Assembly: GCA_012295275.1 (NCBI GenBank)
Contig: CM022672.1
Span: 18,179,894-18,212,393 of the forward strand
From: Chrysomallon squamiferum
Taxonomy: Eukaryota > Mollusca > Gastropoda > Neomphalida > Peltospiridae
Direction: 5' to 3'
Length of the DNA stretch: 32,500 nucleotides
Shown here: positions 12,815 to 24,185 of the stretch, piece after piece
Layout: each line of letters starts with the position of its first letter
Position numbering within the stretch: position 1 is the first letter of the stretch
Made by a program: the position numbers and the translations under genes
The notes under the pieces: model-generated
What the model saw: only the letters and a program-made list of their open reading frames with translations
Database searches by the model: none
What the model was told of the DNA's origin: nothing

Positions 12815-13035
12815 AGCCGTTCGTCAAACAGAAACCTATTTCAAACTTACAGACATACGTACATACATACATATACATACGACACACACACATATATATA
12901 TACATACATATACACACGAGCATAAATACAAAAACACGAACGGACGTATATACATACATACACGCAAGCACCCATACAAGCGCACGCACATACATACTCA
13001 GATACATACACAAACGTACATAATTATATACAGAC
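12752..13035. repeat. (CA)n followed by ACAT/ACGTAC-type units
   Basis: A pure CA run at 12752-12813, then after 30 bp of unique sequence an imperfect (ACAT)n-related stretch from about 12850 to 13035 containing CATACATA, ACACACAT and GCACGCAC variants. The Cys-Val and Met-Tyr frames are artefacts. Confidence 0.88.
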
Positions 13036-13154
13036 ATAACAGTCCTTATCTACATTGATAGAGAAATTTACATGCTTTGTTTTTTTTAACGAAAATTACA
13101 CCACCAACCTCGTTTTATGTCATAGTCATTTAATCTCAAATCAATCCATTTTTG

Positions 13155-13345
13155 ATAATCCTAATTCGAAAATTAGCATCAAATCTGTCTTGGCACGCTT
13201 AAAAAATTACATACTGATGTTCCTCTTTTTTTTTTTTTTTTTTTTTTTTATCTTAATTTGAAAATTTGAATGCGCTTTGTATTCGCCACGTGCAAAAGCT
13301 GTGCACGCGACTTTTATCTTAATTCGAAAATTGGCGTACGGCGTG
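13155..13345. repeat. Three dispersed TTAATTCGAAAATT copies
   Basis: Related strings CTAATTCGAAAATTAGC (about 13161), CTTAATTTGAAAATTTG (about 13253) and CTTAATTCGAAAATTGGC (about 13319) recur within 190 bp, separated by a poly-T tract (about 13226-13249) and unique sequence with GCACGCGAC. Probably an old local duplication. Confidence 0.55.
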
Positions 13346-13543
13346 TAAACTGAACTTTTGCATGATATGTTAATTAGGGACTGATATTTCAATTACTGCT
13401 ACGTTAAAATAAGCGATATTGATGACACGCATACTGACGTGTTATCAGTCTAGTGGATTTGAAACTGTTTATAATTTTGTCTTATCGGAAGTTTTCGGAA
13501 AATATGAAATGATGAGCTGCTGTAAAATACCGAAGAGAGCTGA

Positions 13544-13544
<1 letters not shown>

Positions 13545-13580
<36 letters not shown>

Positions 13581-13823
13581 CTCCGACACAATATGAAATG
13601 CGTAAAGATAGTACTGAAGTGAAGCGAAACCAAAATAATTTGCATCTACATGAATAAAAGACAGCTTTGTAGATAAAAAAAATATATAAAAAAAAAAGAG
13701 AAAAAAAAAAAGAGAGGATAAAACGAAGAATGAAATTAGAGAAGAAAGCAAGAAATGAAGAAATGATATTTCATTATGATATTAATTTTTCATTTTTTAT
13801 TTTTTCTCAGGTTTTTTTTTTAC

Positions 13824-13882
<59 letters not shown>
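13545..13882. repeat. Poly-T, A-rich and (ATT)n tracts
   Basis: Poly-T at about 13549-13580, A-rich sequence near 13673-13713, T-rich near 13811-13820 and (ATT)n at about 13822-13882 followed by TAG units. The reading frames here are low-complexity artefacts. Confidence 0.85.
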
Positions 13883-13885
<3 letters not shown>

Positions 13886-13899
13886 GTAGTAGTAGTAAT

Positions 13900-14570
13900 T
13901 GTAGTACCATTAGTAGTAGTAACAATCAGCAAAAAACACACACGTAGACATATGAATTATGATAGAGACAGATAGACAGACATACAGAAGACAGAAAGAG
14001 AAAAGCAAACAATAAAAAAAAAAATGCCATAATAAAAGCGGAAAAAGATAAACAGATTAAATCAGAAAAATTCACAAACGAACAAACAGTATTTCAACAA
14101 TGAACAGACAGTAAACGTATTCTTTTTGTTTTGAAACGTAACAACTGATAGAGTAGTAACAAGATAAACCCTGATTTAAATATATATATATATCAAAATG
14201 ACTGCTCGTGTACCTTTAACAAACTGGCATTTAACATGTAATAATTAAATACAAACATGTAACTTAATTAATAAAATTAATAAATAAAGGCAAAAAAAAA
14301 AAAAAAAAAAATGCAAAAATTAAATAAATAAATAAATAAACGTTTCATAATGTATTAATATTAACAGAAGTAGTAATAGCAGAGATATAGAATTAGTAGT
14401 AGTAGCGGTAGTACTAGAAGAGCTAGTTTACTGATTTGATGTTTATGAAAGATTAGGTTTCAGTTGTAGATATACTCGTTTCTTGTGCTGTCAATGATAA
14501 AATGGTGGTGATGATGATGATGATGATGTTAGTAACAATAATAATAATAAAAAGTAATATCTGAAAAAGA
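13900..14570. other. AT-rich stretch with GATAGACAGA, AAAT and TAG/GAT units
   Basis: No gene seen. Contains GACAGATAGACAGACATACAG-like purine-rich units near 13967-13996, a poly-A tract near 14293-14310, (AAAT)n near 14322-14339, TAG-type units near 14394-14405, and (GAT)n near 14507-14528. Confidence 0.6.
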
Positions 14571-14574
14571 AACG

Positions 14575-14935
14575 TTACTAATCTAATCTACAGCTTATTT
14601 ATAAACTGTCCTCAGATCTGAGCAAATTAAATACTCAAGCACGCCTTGTCAGGCGCAGCTTCAACGCCTGCATAGCCTGCTAAACCTACTGAAGATTCAG
14701 CCGCTAGGAAAGGACCAACGAAAGAATTCTAAATTCATGCTCGGCTTCGTTTTCAAGTTATGCCCCAGTGGATGATGGTGGCTTGAGTTTCGCACTAAAT
14801 CACTTCTTACTTTGAATTTATGGCATTATTAACGAGCAAACGCCACCAGGAACCCAACAATAGGGTAAATGAAAAGTGACGTCGAGAATTTGAAATGGCA
14901 CATTTATCGGACATTTTTTTTTTTTTTTTTTTTTT
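14575..14935. other. Complex-sequence island
   Basis: About 320 bp of balanced, non-repetitive sequence, ending in a poly-T tract (about 14917-14935). No coding frame is recognisable. It contains the block ACGCCTTGTCAGGCGCAGCT near 14641, in which GCCT..AGGC form a small inverted repeat, and AAGTGACGTC near 14874, one base off a CRE. A candidate conserved non-coding element by position only. Confidence 0.3.
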
Positions 14936-15064
14936 CCGGCTTGGTAGCGCTGTTTCGTTCTCTTGTACAGATGCGTGCCACGTATATTTTTACCTGCTAA
15001 TTACTCACTGAGGGACGGGAGTAAGATACACCGTGCTGATAGACGATGTTAAGTTTTTGTCTTT

Positions 15065-15712
15065 GAAAATAAAACTGATTCTCAGGGAGTTGAAAATAAC
15101 ATTGATTCCGACGGTGGAAAATAACATTGATTCTGACAGTGGAAAATAACATTGATTCCGACATTTGAAGAAAAAAACATCCAAAATAACAATTCAAAAC
15201 CCAAAACAACAAAACAACAACAACAAAAAAAAAAACATTGATTCTCATAATTTAAAATAACACTTGTTCTGTCATAGATGATTAAAAAAAAAAAAAAAAA
15301 AACCAAAAGAACCACATGATTCTGACAATAATTGAAAATAATTACATCTGACATCTCACAGTTTAAAATAACATAATTCTTAACTGACATGAAAAACACA
15401 CTGATTCTTGCAGCTGAAAATAAAACTGATTCTGAATTGGTAGAAAATGACATAGATTTTGATAGTGAAAAAAAAAAAAAAAAAAAAACCCAACAATCAA
15501 TTAAATTAAAAAGTTAAAAACCCAACAAACAATTAAAATAACATTAATTCTGACAGCTGAAAATAACACTGAATCAGACAACAATTGAAAATAATTTTGG
15601 CATTCTGACAGTTGAAAATAAAACTGATTCCGAAAGAACTGAAAACAAAACTGATGCTGAGAGTTTAAAATAACACTGATTCTAACCATAAGAAAAATAA
15701 CACTGACTTGAG
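15065..15712. repeat. Degenerate ~25 bp tandem array (GAAAATAACATTGATTCTGA)
   Basis: Units start at 15065, 15092, 15117 and 15142 (spacing 27, 25, 25) with consensus GAAAATAACATTGATTCTGA plus about five variable bases. Further diverged units recur to about 15712, interrupted by A-rich inserts near 15223-15234, 15285-15302 and 15470-15488. On the minus strand the units yield a repeated peptide (ESMLFST/RINVIF-like) over several frames. This follows from the repeat; frame breaks argue against a protein. Confidence 0.85.
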
Positions 15713-16190
15713 AGATGATCTACAAAAATTAAAGATCAACCAAGTCTGTTTTACAAATCCATTCACTGTCTAGGACTCAGTTATTTCATCATCAAACAAG
15801 ATCTGTTCTGTCCCCCCCATTATATTCACACTTCCATTCATTTATTCACTAAGCATTCTAAACATCTATTAGTCTACAGAACCTAAAATAATCTGTTAAT
15901 TTGTCTAACCTACTAACACACTAACATTTATTTATCCATCCATCCATAATAATCGTCCCATTTGCATATCCAGCCCAACGAATCACACCTAACATTTGTC
16001 CTGTTGTTTCGTCCATCAATGCCAGCATTCATTCATTCATTCATTCATTTATTTATCGTCCCACTTGCACGCCAGTTCATCCATAGAACCTATAATACGT
16101 CCAGTGCAATAAACAACACATTACTAACATTCGTCCGTCCATTCGTCCGTCATTCCTATCCACGTTTTATCAGACGCTTTTACTGGAGCT
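15713..16190. other. Single-copy stretch with CATT/CCAT units
   Basis: No gene recognised. Contains (CATC)n-like CATCCATCCAT near 15939 and (ATTC)n at about 16028-16047. The plus-strand open frame at 15962-16192 derives from these units and has no recognisable domain. Confidence 0.5.
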
Positions 16191-16620
16191 GAAAAGAAAT
16201 ATAATCTCCCGCAGGCATAACTCCGAACATTTGATAGTTTGGTCGGAATGGAACGGGGACGTCACCAACAGCCACAACGGCAGTAAATAGCACTTAGATT
16301 ACACGAGAACAAGAGACAGACAGAGAGAGAGAGAGAGAAAGAGAAAGAGAGCTGGTCCGATACCGGGGTAAAAAGAGTCAGGAGGAAATTAATGTATTGT
16401 GATATTACCTATCACGTATACATGTGGCTCACACGTGCGGGGCAAACTTTCTTGTACGGCTTTTAAATGGCTTTTTGGCACGACCCGATACTCGCAGCTA
16501 CGTCAGATATTTTCCTCTTTACACGACTTTGTGGCGCTGGCATGTAACTGCTCCGACTACACGTCAGTACAGCAAGGTGCGCTAATTAATAATCCACTCG
16601 GCCGGCCCTGTTTTTTTTTA
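16190..16620. other. Complex-sequence island, GA-interrupted
   Basis: Balanced, CpG-containing sequence with a short GA tract at about 16317-16350. It contains GGACGTCACC near 16257, GCTAATTAATAATCC near 16581 (TAATTA and TAATCC homeodomain-type cores) and GGCCGGCC near 16600. A 79-codon frame (16399-16638) lacks any recognisable domain. Enhancer candidate by position only. Confidence 0.3.
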
Positions 16621-16672
16621 GTTGTTTATTATTTATAGGTTTGTTTTAATAGAAAAGGAATTAATAAATCTG

Positions 16673-16677
<5 letters not shown>

Positions 16678-16717
<40 letters not shown>

Positions 16718-16920
16718 TAAAGTAAACAAAGATATATAAATAAATGTAATAAATACGCTAAAAATAAGTAAGTGCACGGAATACAATAACATAAATAAAA
16801 CAAATAAAATAAAATAAATAAATAAATAAATAAATAAATTTGGCAATATGTCTGCGTGTGTGTGTATATATATGTATGTTCGTATGTATGTATATATCTA
16901 TTTATTTATCTATCTATAAT
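16678..16920. repeat. (AAT)n, (AAAT)n and TATG-type repeats
   Basis: (AAT)n at about 16678-16716, (AAAT)n at about 16805-16838 and imperfect TG/TATG/TATC units at about 16855-16917. Confidence 0.85.
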
Positions 16921-17878
16921 ATTATGTAAAAGAAAATCTTCATAAGAAATAACAACAACAAAAACAGAAAAAACTAACTAAATCCCCAACATCAGCAATA
17001 AAACCATTATCCTCTCACTATAAACAACAACAAGAACAACATCAACACAAATATTTGTAAAATAAAATGGTACCAACAATTACCGCCACAACACAAAGCC
17101 GTCCCAGCGAATGTGTTAACAACAACAAACGTTTTCATTTAAGTGGACCAATAGACCTTCGACTCATTATAAACGGTTTTCGACTATCTGGAAATTCGTA
17201 CAAATGGATGACTTCGGCACCAAACCTTTCATCGCCATGTGCTCCTAACAGTCATTAGCTTGCAATGATAGATGAAACGCTGTGTTCAAGTATCCACACT
17301 AGAAGATGGTCGTTTCAAGCAGAGAGAGTTTGCCTTATCCAGTCTGTTATTTCTATGGAGTTCGAGATTAATGCTTCGAGAAAGCGAAAATATTTACAAT
17401 CGAGAAAAGAAAGATATTGGCACAAGAGAGAACTGAATTTCGAAACGAATTAGTAAATACTAATATTATAGCAATTGTTTGATAAGTCATAGAGGTAGTG
17501 CTTTGTGAAAGAATGAATGAATAAATAAGTGAGGTGAGTGAATGAGTAAGTGAATAAATAAGTAAATGAGTAAGAGGATGAATGAAATAATAAGTGAATG
17601 ATTGAATTAACGAATAAAATTATTTTTTGAATAAATAATACTGAACTCGTTTTATGAAAACAAAAAAAATATGTATTACTTTTTGCACTGAATAATATCA
17701 AAGGGTAAAACCATTATACTGTATATTGTTATCCATTAGCAGCAAACGATATACCTTCTCACTGAAGGGGAAAACACAGTTTTGATGAACCAGATGTGAA
17801 TCATTGATTGGAACGTGATAGCAGCAGTACTAATTAATTATTGTAATAAGGAAGAAAAAAAATTATCTCGTTTCTTAA

Positions 17879-17880
<2 letters not shown>
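16921..17880. other. AT-rich stretch without recognisable gene
   Basis: Unique sequence with AAC-rich parts near 16950-17060 and a GAATGAAT/AAGTGAAT-type degenerate tetranucleotide region near 17510-17625. Two adjacent short plus-strand frames (17067-17258 and 17265-17453) have no recognisable domain. Confidence 0.5.
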
Positions 17881-17945
<65 letters not shown>

Positions 17946-17952
17946 AAGAGAG
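17881..17952. repeat. (AG)30 microsatellite
   Basis: An uninterrupted AG run at 17881-17940 with AAAG variants to 17955. Confidence 0.93.
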
Positions 17953-18179
17953 AAGAAGAAAGCTAGCTACTTACTACTATTCTAAATAAAAATAAAAATA
18001 ATATATGTAACAATTGTCATGCTTTCATACTGAACACACATATATACACACACATACACACAAACATGTATACATAATGCTAAGAAAAGTATCTAAATAT
18101 ATGCAAAAAATTTTTTACTTCAAACTGAGAACATTTTTTTTTCAGATGACAGCAGATTAAACGTCAGCTTTGAATATTA

Positions 18180-18840
18180 ATAACCGTAGTGTCAAAACGA
18201 ACCCGCAATCTTGACTTGAACAGTTACTTTTTTTCATTATACGACCCCGTATCTGCCTTAATGGATTGTTTCGTCACACTGCATGTAGATAAGACAAAAG
18301 GAAACCCGATCTGGATATCACTGGCTCGGGTTCACCAAGGGGGAAAGAGTCAAAGGCTAACAACACACACAAAAAAACTAACCTAAGCGCTAAGGACGTG
18401 CCAACGGTCCGCCATCAACACATGGGTAGAAATCTTAAGAATTCTGATTAGAGTTACCCTCCTTTCTCGGAGCTCTCCCCGATAAGATAAATGAACATGT
18501 TCGCTGACAGCGAGCGGGTCCTTTGGCGGATACTTTCCGATACTGCGCTTTTACACCGCTTTACTCCGTTTTACTGCGCGTTTACTGCACGTTTTACTGC
18601 GCTTTTACTGCGCTTTGCGGAGAGGCAGCAGCAGATTCACGGTCCCGACGCGGGAGATCCGCCCGTTTTTTTTACAGTTCTGGAGTTGAGCCACAAAAAA
18701 AAACCGTCGCGAAGTTTCGCGTCAGCCAGCTACGTCGGCAAATGTCGGGTGTCAGAGGAAGGCGCTGACAGCAACTTTCAGCAGATGGCACAGCATAATT
18801 AGCCGAGGAAGAGTGTCAGAATTTCGCGATGGTTTTGCTG
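18180..18840. other. CpG-rich island with GATA repeat and ~11 bp tandem array
   Basis: The most CpG-dense part of the window. GATAAGATAA (18481-18490) holds two GATA-factor cores. Positions 18531-18620 are a tandem array of about seven TACTGCGCTTT-like units with a 10-12 bp period. A 103-codon frame on the plus strand (18491-18802) runs through the array but has no recognisable domain; its FTARFTALLLRFA stretch is the translated repeat. It could be a promoter, enhancer or unrecognised exon. No Prrx N-terminal motif was seen on the minus strand. Confidence 0.35.
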
Positions 18841-18879
18841 CTGCTACGAAACGATTAATGGATGGTTTGTATATGGGGG

Positions 18880-18886
18880 ATATATA

Positions 18887-18917
<31 letters not shown>

Positions 18918-19651
18918 AAAGAAAGAAAATATTTTTAAGTGTTAGAGAAGAAGAAAAGAGTGAGAGTTAAATGTTGGTTTATTTATTATATGCCGGTTGA
19001 AAGGAGAGAGAGAGAGAGAGAGAGAGAAAACAAATTGTTATAGGTAGAAAACAGAAATATAAAGAGACAAAGACCTTAAATAAACTGCGAGGAAAGTGTA
19101 AGAAAGTAATAATAAAAATAAATAAATAAAAATAAAAATAAATGACACCTTTATGATGATGGTTTTCTTCTTGTTTTTTTTTTTTTTCTTTAAATTTATT
19201 GGGACTTAGAATTAAAAAGAAGATAATAAACTAATAAATGAAAAAAAAAAAAAATAAAAAAATAAACAAAATAATAATAAATAAAAAAAAAAATAAACAA
19301 ATAAATAAACAAATAAAAAATTAAAAAACCCACATATTTTTCTGATTGTCGTTACTTGTATGTCTAATATAAGTGTGTACAGCCGTACCTACATACATAC
19401 ATACACATGCATACATACACATACTTCTATAAAGAAAAATGAAAATAAATTTAAGAAAGAAAGAACGAAATGAAAACTGAGTAAACATTTAAAGAATAGA
19501 AGTGGAAACTGCCTTAGTTTCAAAAACGTAGTCGCAATGATAGCCTGATAAGAGAATAAGTAAAACTATTAATATTATTTATACTTCTTAATGAAGTTGA
19601 TGAAATGAATATAATTATGATGATGATGATAATAATTTTCATTCATTCAAC

Positions 19652-19682
<31 letters not shown>

Positions 19683-20140
19683 GTTATTTATTATCAGTTT
19701 CTTTTTTTGATGTTGTCGTTGTCATTATTGTTGTGTAGTATGATGATATGGTGATGGCGAAATTTTTGTACAACATTTATTATTATTATTGTTCCTGTTT
19801 TTAATATTTATTTTAAATTATAAAATATTTTATTCAACAACTTTTCTACCTATCAAAAAAAGCAAAAACGTTTATTTTTCTCTAACCAAACCAAACTTTC
19901 CCTCCAAACATATAACTCCCTTGCATATTTGTTTTCTCAAAAAAAAAAAAAAAAAAAAAAACCAAAAAGTCCAAAAACTCTTTACATATAATATTATTAT
20001 TACCTGGAGAGGGTTAGTTTCTTAATCTTTTTTTTTTTTTTTTTTTTTTTAATTTTTTTAATTTTTTTTTTTAACCATAATTATTATTATTATTTTTTTT
20101 TTTTTTTTTTTTTTTCTTGGAACAGATATCTTTTCTAATT
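18880..20140. repeat. Low-complexity AT-rich block
   Basis: A string of simple tracts: (TA)n and poly-A near 18879-18917, GA near 19004-19026, AAAT units near 19115-19140, A-rich near 19240-19320, (ATT)n near 19651-19690, poly-A near 19939-19961, and poly-T near 20030-20050 and 20092-20115. No gene is recognisable. Confidence 0.8.
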
Positions 20141-20149
20141 TTCAATTTC

Positions 20150-20639
20150 CATCAAAAGCAAGTGATCAGAAGACTTGGCAATGCATGTTGTTAGTCGCTT
20201 TTTAATTCGCATTTTTAATTACAGCTACGAGCTCCCCACCACTTTCCTATTTGCCATTCCAATAGGGCCAATCTAAAGTTACACTGAGCCAAGCGCAATA
20301 AATTTTCGAATGGCTTTCATGAGTGCGTCTTAGAACTCCGCGAACCCCGCAGAACAGGCGGAAATGCCGAAATTCTGTTACGCCCCGACAGCGAGATACG
20401 ACCCAACTCAGACGCAGTGGCGTCAATATGAAATCTTGGTTATGTTTACTGGAAATGTGTCTTGGGACATCACGTTAAGCCAGAGACGTTGGCAGTTTGC
20501 AAATTATTATTGTGTGAGAAGAGGGGAAAAACTGGGGGGAAAACCATTTTTTTTTTTTTTTTTTTTCTCGCCGTCTCGGTTGTAATAGCTGCAGGCGAAA
20601 ATGTTTAAAATGTTAATTGAGCCTAGGGTTGTTTTTAAT

Positions 20640-20640
<1 letters not shown>
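20150..20640. other. Complex-sequence island
   Basis: About 470 bp of balanced sequence with several CpGs. It contains TTTTTAATTACAGC near 20211, CCAATAGGGCCAATC near 20259 (two CCAAT cores), and GCGCAATAAATTTTCG near 20293. The 73-codon plus-strand frame (20364-20585) has no recognisable domain and ends in poly-T (about 20549-20566). Candidate regulatory element, unproven. Confidence 0.3.

Positions 20641-20666
<26 letters not shown>
20641..20666. repeat. Poly-T tract
   Basis: A 26-base T run followed by AAT and TA units. The next 370 bp are strongly AT-rich with no recognisable element. Confidence 0.9.
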
Positions 20667-20672
<6 letters not shown>

Positions 20673-21038
20673 GTAATAATAATAATAATCATATATATAT
20701 ATAAAAAATATAAAATAAAATAATTCAATACAAAAAAATTAAAATAGTAATAAATAGAATTATTAATAAAAAAAATGTTTATAATATAAAATAAAGTTAA
20801 ATTTAAAATAAAATAAATACTACGTGAAAAAGTTCTAAAATACGTACATAAATGTTTCATAATGTTACTTTGTGTAAATAGAATATTTAAAAGTACATAA
20901 TCTCTATAGACGATAACGAATTTCAAAAAGTAAATGACGTGATGAAGTTTCGAAAAGAGTATGAGATAAACTATTCGAGATAAAAAAAAGGTTTCATAAA
21001 GCATATAGGATTATAAAAGTTTTATAATCGATAGATAT

Positions 21039-21400
21039 GTTTCCCAATGTAATCATTTTGTTCTCAGTGTAATTATTTTAAAGTTTCTCAATGTAATTAT
21101 TTAAAAGTTTCTCAATGTAATCATTTAAAAGTTTCTCAATGTAATTATTTAAAAGTTTCTCAGTGTAATTATTTAAAAGTTTCTCAATGTAATATTTAAA
21201 AGTTTCTCAATGTAATTTTTTAAAAGTTTCTCAGTGTAATTATTTAAAAGTTTCTCAATGTAATCATTTAAAAGTTTCTCAATGTAATTTTTAAAAAGTT
21301 TCTCAGTGTAATCATTTCAAAGTTTCTCAATGTAATTATTTAAAAGTTTCTCAGTGAACACGATTTAAAACGTTTCTCAATGTAAACATGATCTCAAATG
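21039..21400. repeat. Tandem array, 23-24 bp unit, about 15 copies
   Basis: The unit is AAGTTTCTCARTGTAATTAT plus TTAA or close variants. Copies recur every 23-24 bp from about 21039 to 21400, alternating between CTCAATG and CTCAGTG forms (GTG at about 21065, 21160, 21231, 21304 and 21352). The first and last copies are the most diverged, as expected for an array that expands in the middle. No open reading frame spans it. Confidence 0.93.
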
Positions 21401-21499
21401 TTTCTTAATTTACAGAATACAGAAAAAAAAAAGGAAAAAAATTTCATATTAACATTCTGTGCATCATATTTCCTTTTGTTATTAAAAGATAATAATAAT

Positions 21500-21940
21500 T
21501 ATATTGAAAAAAAAAAAAAAAAAAAAAAAGAACCAGAAACAATATCTTAAACAGAAATAAATTATCTTAAATACATTATCCTTACATTTTCACTCTTCAA
21601 ATTAAAAAACCCACTAACTATTTTATGTTCTGCTGTACAGTTAATTATGCTTGTACCCTTCATGCCGCTGTATTACGCCACTGAGGCGCCTGCACAGGAT
21701 ACTTACAACTCGTAATGGGGAGGCGAGGGGTTGGAAGAAGGGCAATAAATAACGCGAATCGTTCTGAAATAGAAAATACTTAAATCTGTACCATTTCAAG
21801 TACGACGACTTTGTAAAATAAAAATTTGTTTCGTACGCACGTTAGTATAAATATTCAAGTACGTACGTACGTATTATACCTGTGTACGTTGTCAGTAAAG
21901 ATTGTGTGTGTACGGACGAACGTACATACGTATGTGTGAA
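21500..21940. other. AT-rich stretch with a small complex island
   Basis: Contains poly-A at about 21508-21529 and about 120 bp of balanced sequence at 21640-21765. The latter, on the minus strand, is framed by TTTCAG and GTAAGT and could be read as a 57-bp exon (see rejected items). ACGTACGTACGT (about 21861-21872) is a short self-complementary run. Confidence 0.4.
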
Positions 21941-21943
21941 TTC

Positions 21944-22135
21944 ACACACACACACACACATATATATAAACACATACACATAAACACACATACAGACATA
22001 CAAACATGCATATATATATACACACACACACACACACATACATACACATACACATATATAAACATACACCTACACATAGACAAACATACACAAATACAGG
22101 CACATACACATATAAAACACACACACACACATATG
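21944..22135. repeat. (CA)n/(TACA)n/(TA)n mixed microsatellite
   Basis: Imperfect CA, TACA and TA runs over about 190 bp. Overlapping Cys-Val-Tyr frames on the minus strand and His-Thr frames on the plus strand are artefacts. Confidence 0.9.
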
Positions 22136-22359
22136 TATTTACTTGAGAATTGCGCCATGCTCACGAATATAATATTACTACTGCTGTTGTTGTCATGATC
22201 ATTTTCTATTGTTTCAAAGTCTATTTTTGCCACTTTATTTTTAATTTTTTTAAACATTTTTGCTGTTGTTTTAGTTGTTGTTCTTTGTTCTGTTACTGTT
22301 ACAAATATCTCATTACACGAAACTTAAGTTACGAGACATTGGAATAGAAAGAGAATCTT

Positions 22360-22560
22360 TGACTTGGAGATTTAAAAAAAAAATAATAATAATAATAATA
22401 TAAAATAAATAAATAAATAATGTAAAAAAAAATGGAAAGAAAATTAAAAAACAAAAGAATAAGATAAAAAAAAATATATATATAAAAAGTTTTAAAAATG
22501 GAACAAGACGGGGAAAAAAAAAAAAAAAAAAAAAAAGAAAAAAAGAAAAAAAAAAAGGAA
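22360..22560. repeat. A-rich low-complexity block
   Basis: AAT and AAAT units, A-rich stretches and a long interrupted poly-A (about 22515-22556). Confidence 0.85.
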
Positions 22561-22609
22561 ACACTTACAAGAAGCCTACAAATTCTTTCAGTCCAAAAAA
22601 TGCAATAAT

Positions 22610-22850
22610 AATATTTTGCCATATGTGCCTGTTCAAGAACGTTTGTCGACAGTACATGACTGAGCATTCCACAACGATGTTCTGTGTTCACGTCGTAAAG
22701 TACTGTGCGGGATGCAGCAGGCTAGACGTTAGCTAAATAACCGAGAAGTGGCCTGTCGTAAAACATACGTGTACATCGAGGAGAAACTCCGACAACTAAG
22801 TGTGCAGCTACTTGAAGCACTAGAGAATAATATACGTACAAGTTTTATTG
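22610..22850. other. Complex-sequence island
   Basis: Balanced, CpG-containing sequence of about 240 bp with no recognisable reading frame. The minus strand has a donor-like GTAAGTG just downstream (about 22560-22566) after an open frame of about 40 codons without recognisable similarity. Confidence 0.3.
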
Positions 22851-22859
22851 TTGAAATTA

Positions 22860-23122
22860 ATGTACGTTTGTATTTGTGTTTGTGTGTGTGTATTTATGTA
22901 TATATGTGTATGTGAGTTTTTAATGTGTATATGAGTATGTTATATATGTGTTTGTATGTTTCTGTGTATGTATGTATGCATGTATATATTATGTATGTAT
23001 GTATGTATGTATTTATGTATGTATGTATGTATGTATGTATGTATGTATGTATGTATGTATGTATGTATGTATGTATGTATGTATGTATGTATGTATGTAT
23101 GTATGTATGTATGTATGTATGT
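22860..23122. repeat. (TATG)n microsatellite
   Basis: Imperfect TG-rich units from 22860, then a nearly perfect TATG run at about 22991-23122 with one TATT interruption. Confidence 0.93.
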
Positions 23123-23219
23123 AGTATATTTGTAAATAATCGAAGAAATTCGAAAGACCAAACAGACAAGGATGAAACATAAATCAAAAGAGGGAAAATA
23201 CTATAGCGTTGCAATTACC

Positions 23220-23600
23220 TTAACGATGACTGCTACCACTAACAACTTACTAATAATATCACTACTACTACTGCCAACATCAGTACTACCACGCCTACTG
23301 CTACTACTCCTATTGCTACTACTATAATCATTGTTATTACCATTAATACTACCATAACCTACAATTATAACCAGCACCATCACTACCACTACTGTATCAC
23401 TACTACCACTAAAACCACTATTACTATAATCGTATTGGCAGATATTTGCACTAATATCTAATTTCATATTTAAAACAAACCAAAAAAAGCAAACAAGAAA
23501 GATACTGCAACAATAACAACAACAACAGTAATAATAATAATAAACAGATAAATAAATAAGTAATAAACGAATGCATAAAATAAACAAAAGGACCAGAAAA
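23220..23600. repeat. Degenerate (CTA/CCA)n and AAT/AAC units
   Basis: About 200 bp (23226-23430) rich in ACTACTA, ACCACTA and CATTA triplets, then AAC/AAT and AAAT units near 23512-23560. The Ser/Gly/Val-rich minus-strand frame is its by-product. Confidence 0.75.
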
Positions 23601-23814
23601 AATTAATAATAATAAAAAAATAGTGATTTTCGACAAAACATATCAGATTCCAAAATGCTATACTTTCTTACGCATGACAAACACAACCATCATAAAAAAA
23701 AAAAAAAAAAAAAACTATCTCCATTAACAAAACAAAAAAACAAAAAAAACACCCCCAAAACATAACCTTTCTGTAATTATTATTTATTTTAAAAAACGTG
23801 CTTTATCTTTATCT

Positions 23815-24180
23815 TTTTCTCTTTTCCACACAACTCCGAGATAGACGTTATTCTGTGCCGTTTTAATTGCCGTCTCTCCTCAACCACTCAGCGAAACGTA
23901 CACAAACAATCTCAGATAGGGACATTTTACTATCAGCATCCACTTCTTCAAGGCCGATACCATTATTATTATTCACTCGACATGCGTGCTTACAAACACA
24001 CTGGTGCGAGGAACCAGTGCACGCCGGAGCGGAACATGTCTAAATAACCGGTGCACGTGGCTTTGTTGGGAGACGTTTGTGCAGAGCGTTCTTGTAATAA
24101 AGGCTTTGATGTCAGGGTTTGCGGATAAACTACAACGGAACAAGATCGGGGGCTGATAAATCTTCAATTATCTAGAAATG
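23815..24180. other. Complex-sequence island
   Basis: Balanced CpG-containing sequence of about 360 bp, interrupted by a short ATT run. Notable strings are ACCGGTGCACGTGGC (about 24048; ACCGGT and CACGTG palindromes) and GGCTTTGTTGGG (about 24059; SOX/TCF-like CTTTGTT). No protein domain is recognisable on either strand. Confidence 0.3.
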
Positions 24181-24185
24181 AATGA

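Noticed and set aside
15082-15689. Repeated-peptide protein on the minus strand
   Set aside because: The peptide repeats arise from a decayed 25-bp DNA array, with stops and frame changes between segments.
18491-18802. 103-codon plus-strand frame in the CpG-rich island
   Set aside because: It runs through the 11-bp tandem array and a homopolymer, with an overlapping open frame in another phase. No similarity recognised.
21039-21400. CRISPR-like array of 23-24 bp repeats
   Set aside because: The copies are contiguous with no unique spacers, and the context is an animal genome.
21707-21763. A 57-bp phase-0 candidate exon on the minus strand between TTTCAG and GTAAGT
   Set aside because: Splice consensus is good, but it has no recognisable peptide, and its phase 0 end cannot join the Prrx homeodomain exon, which needs a phase 1 partner. 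Such pairs occur by chance.
22561-22691. Minus-strand open frame ending at a GTAAGTG donor-like site, considered as Prrx exon 1
   Set aside because: The peptide (MNTEHRCGMLSHVL...) shows no Prrx N-terminal motif and there is no supporting promoter or acceptor.
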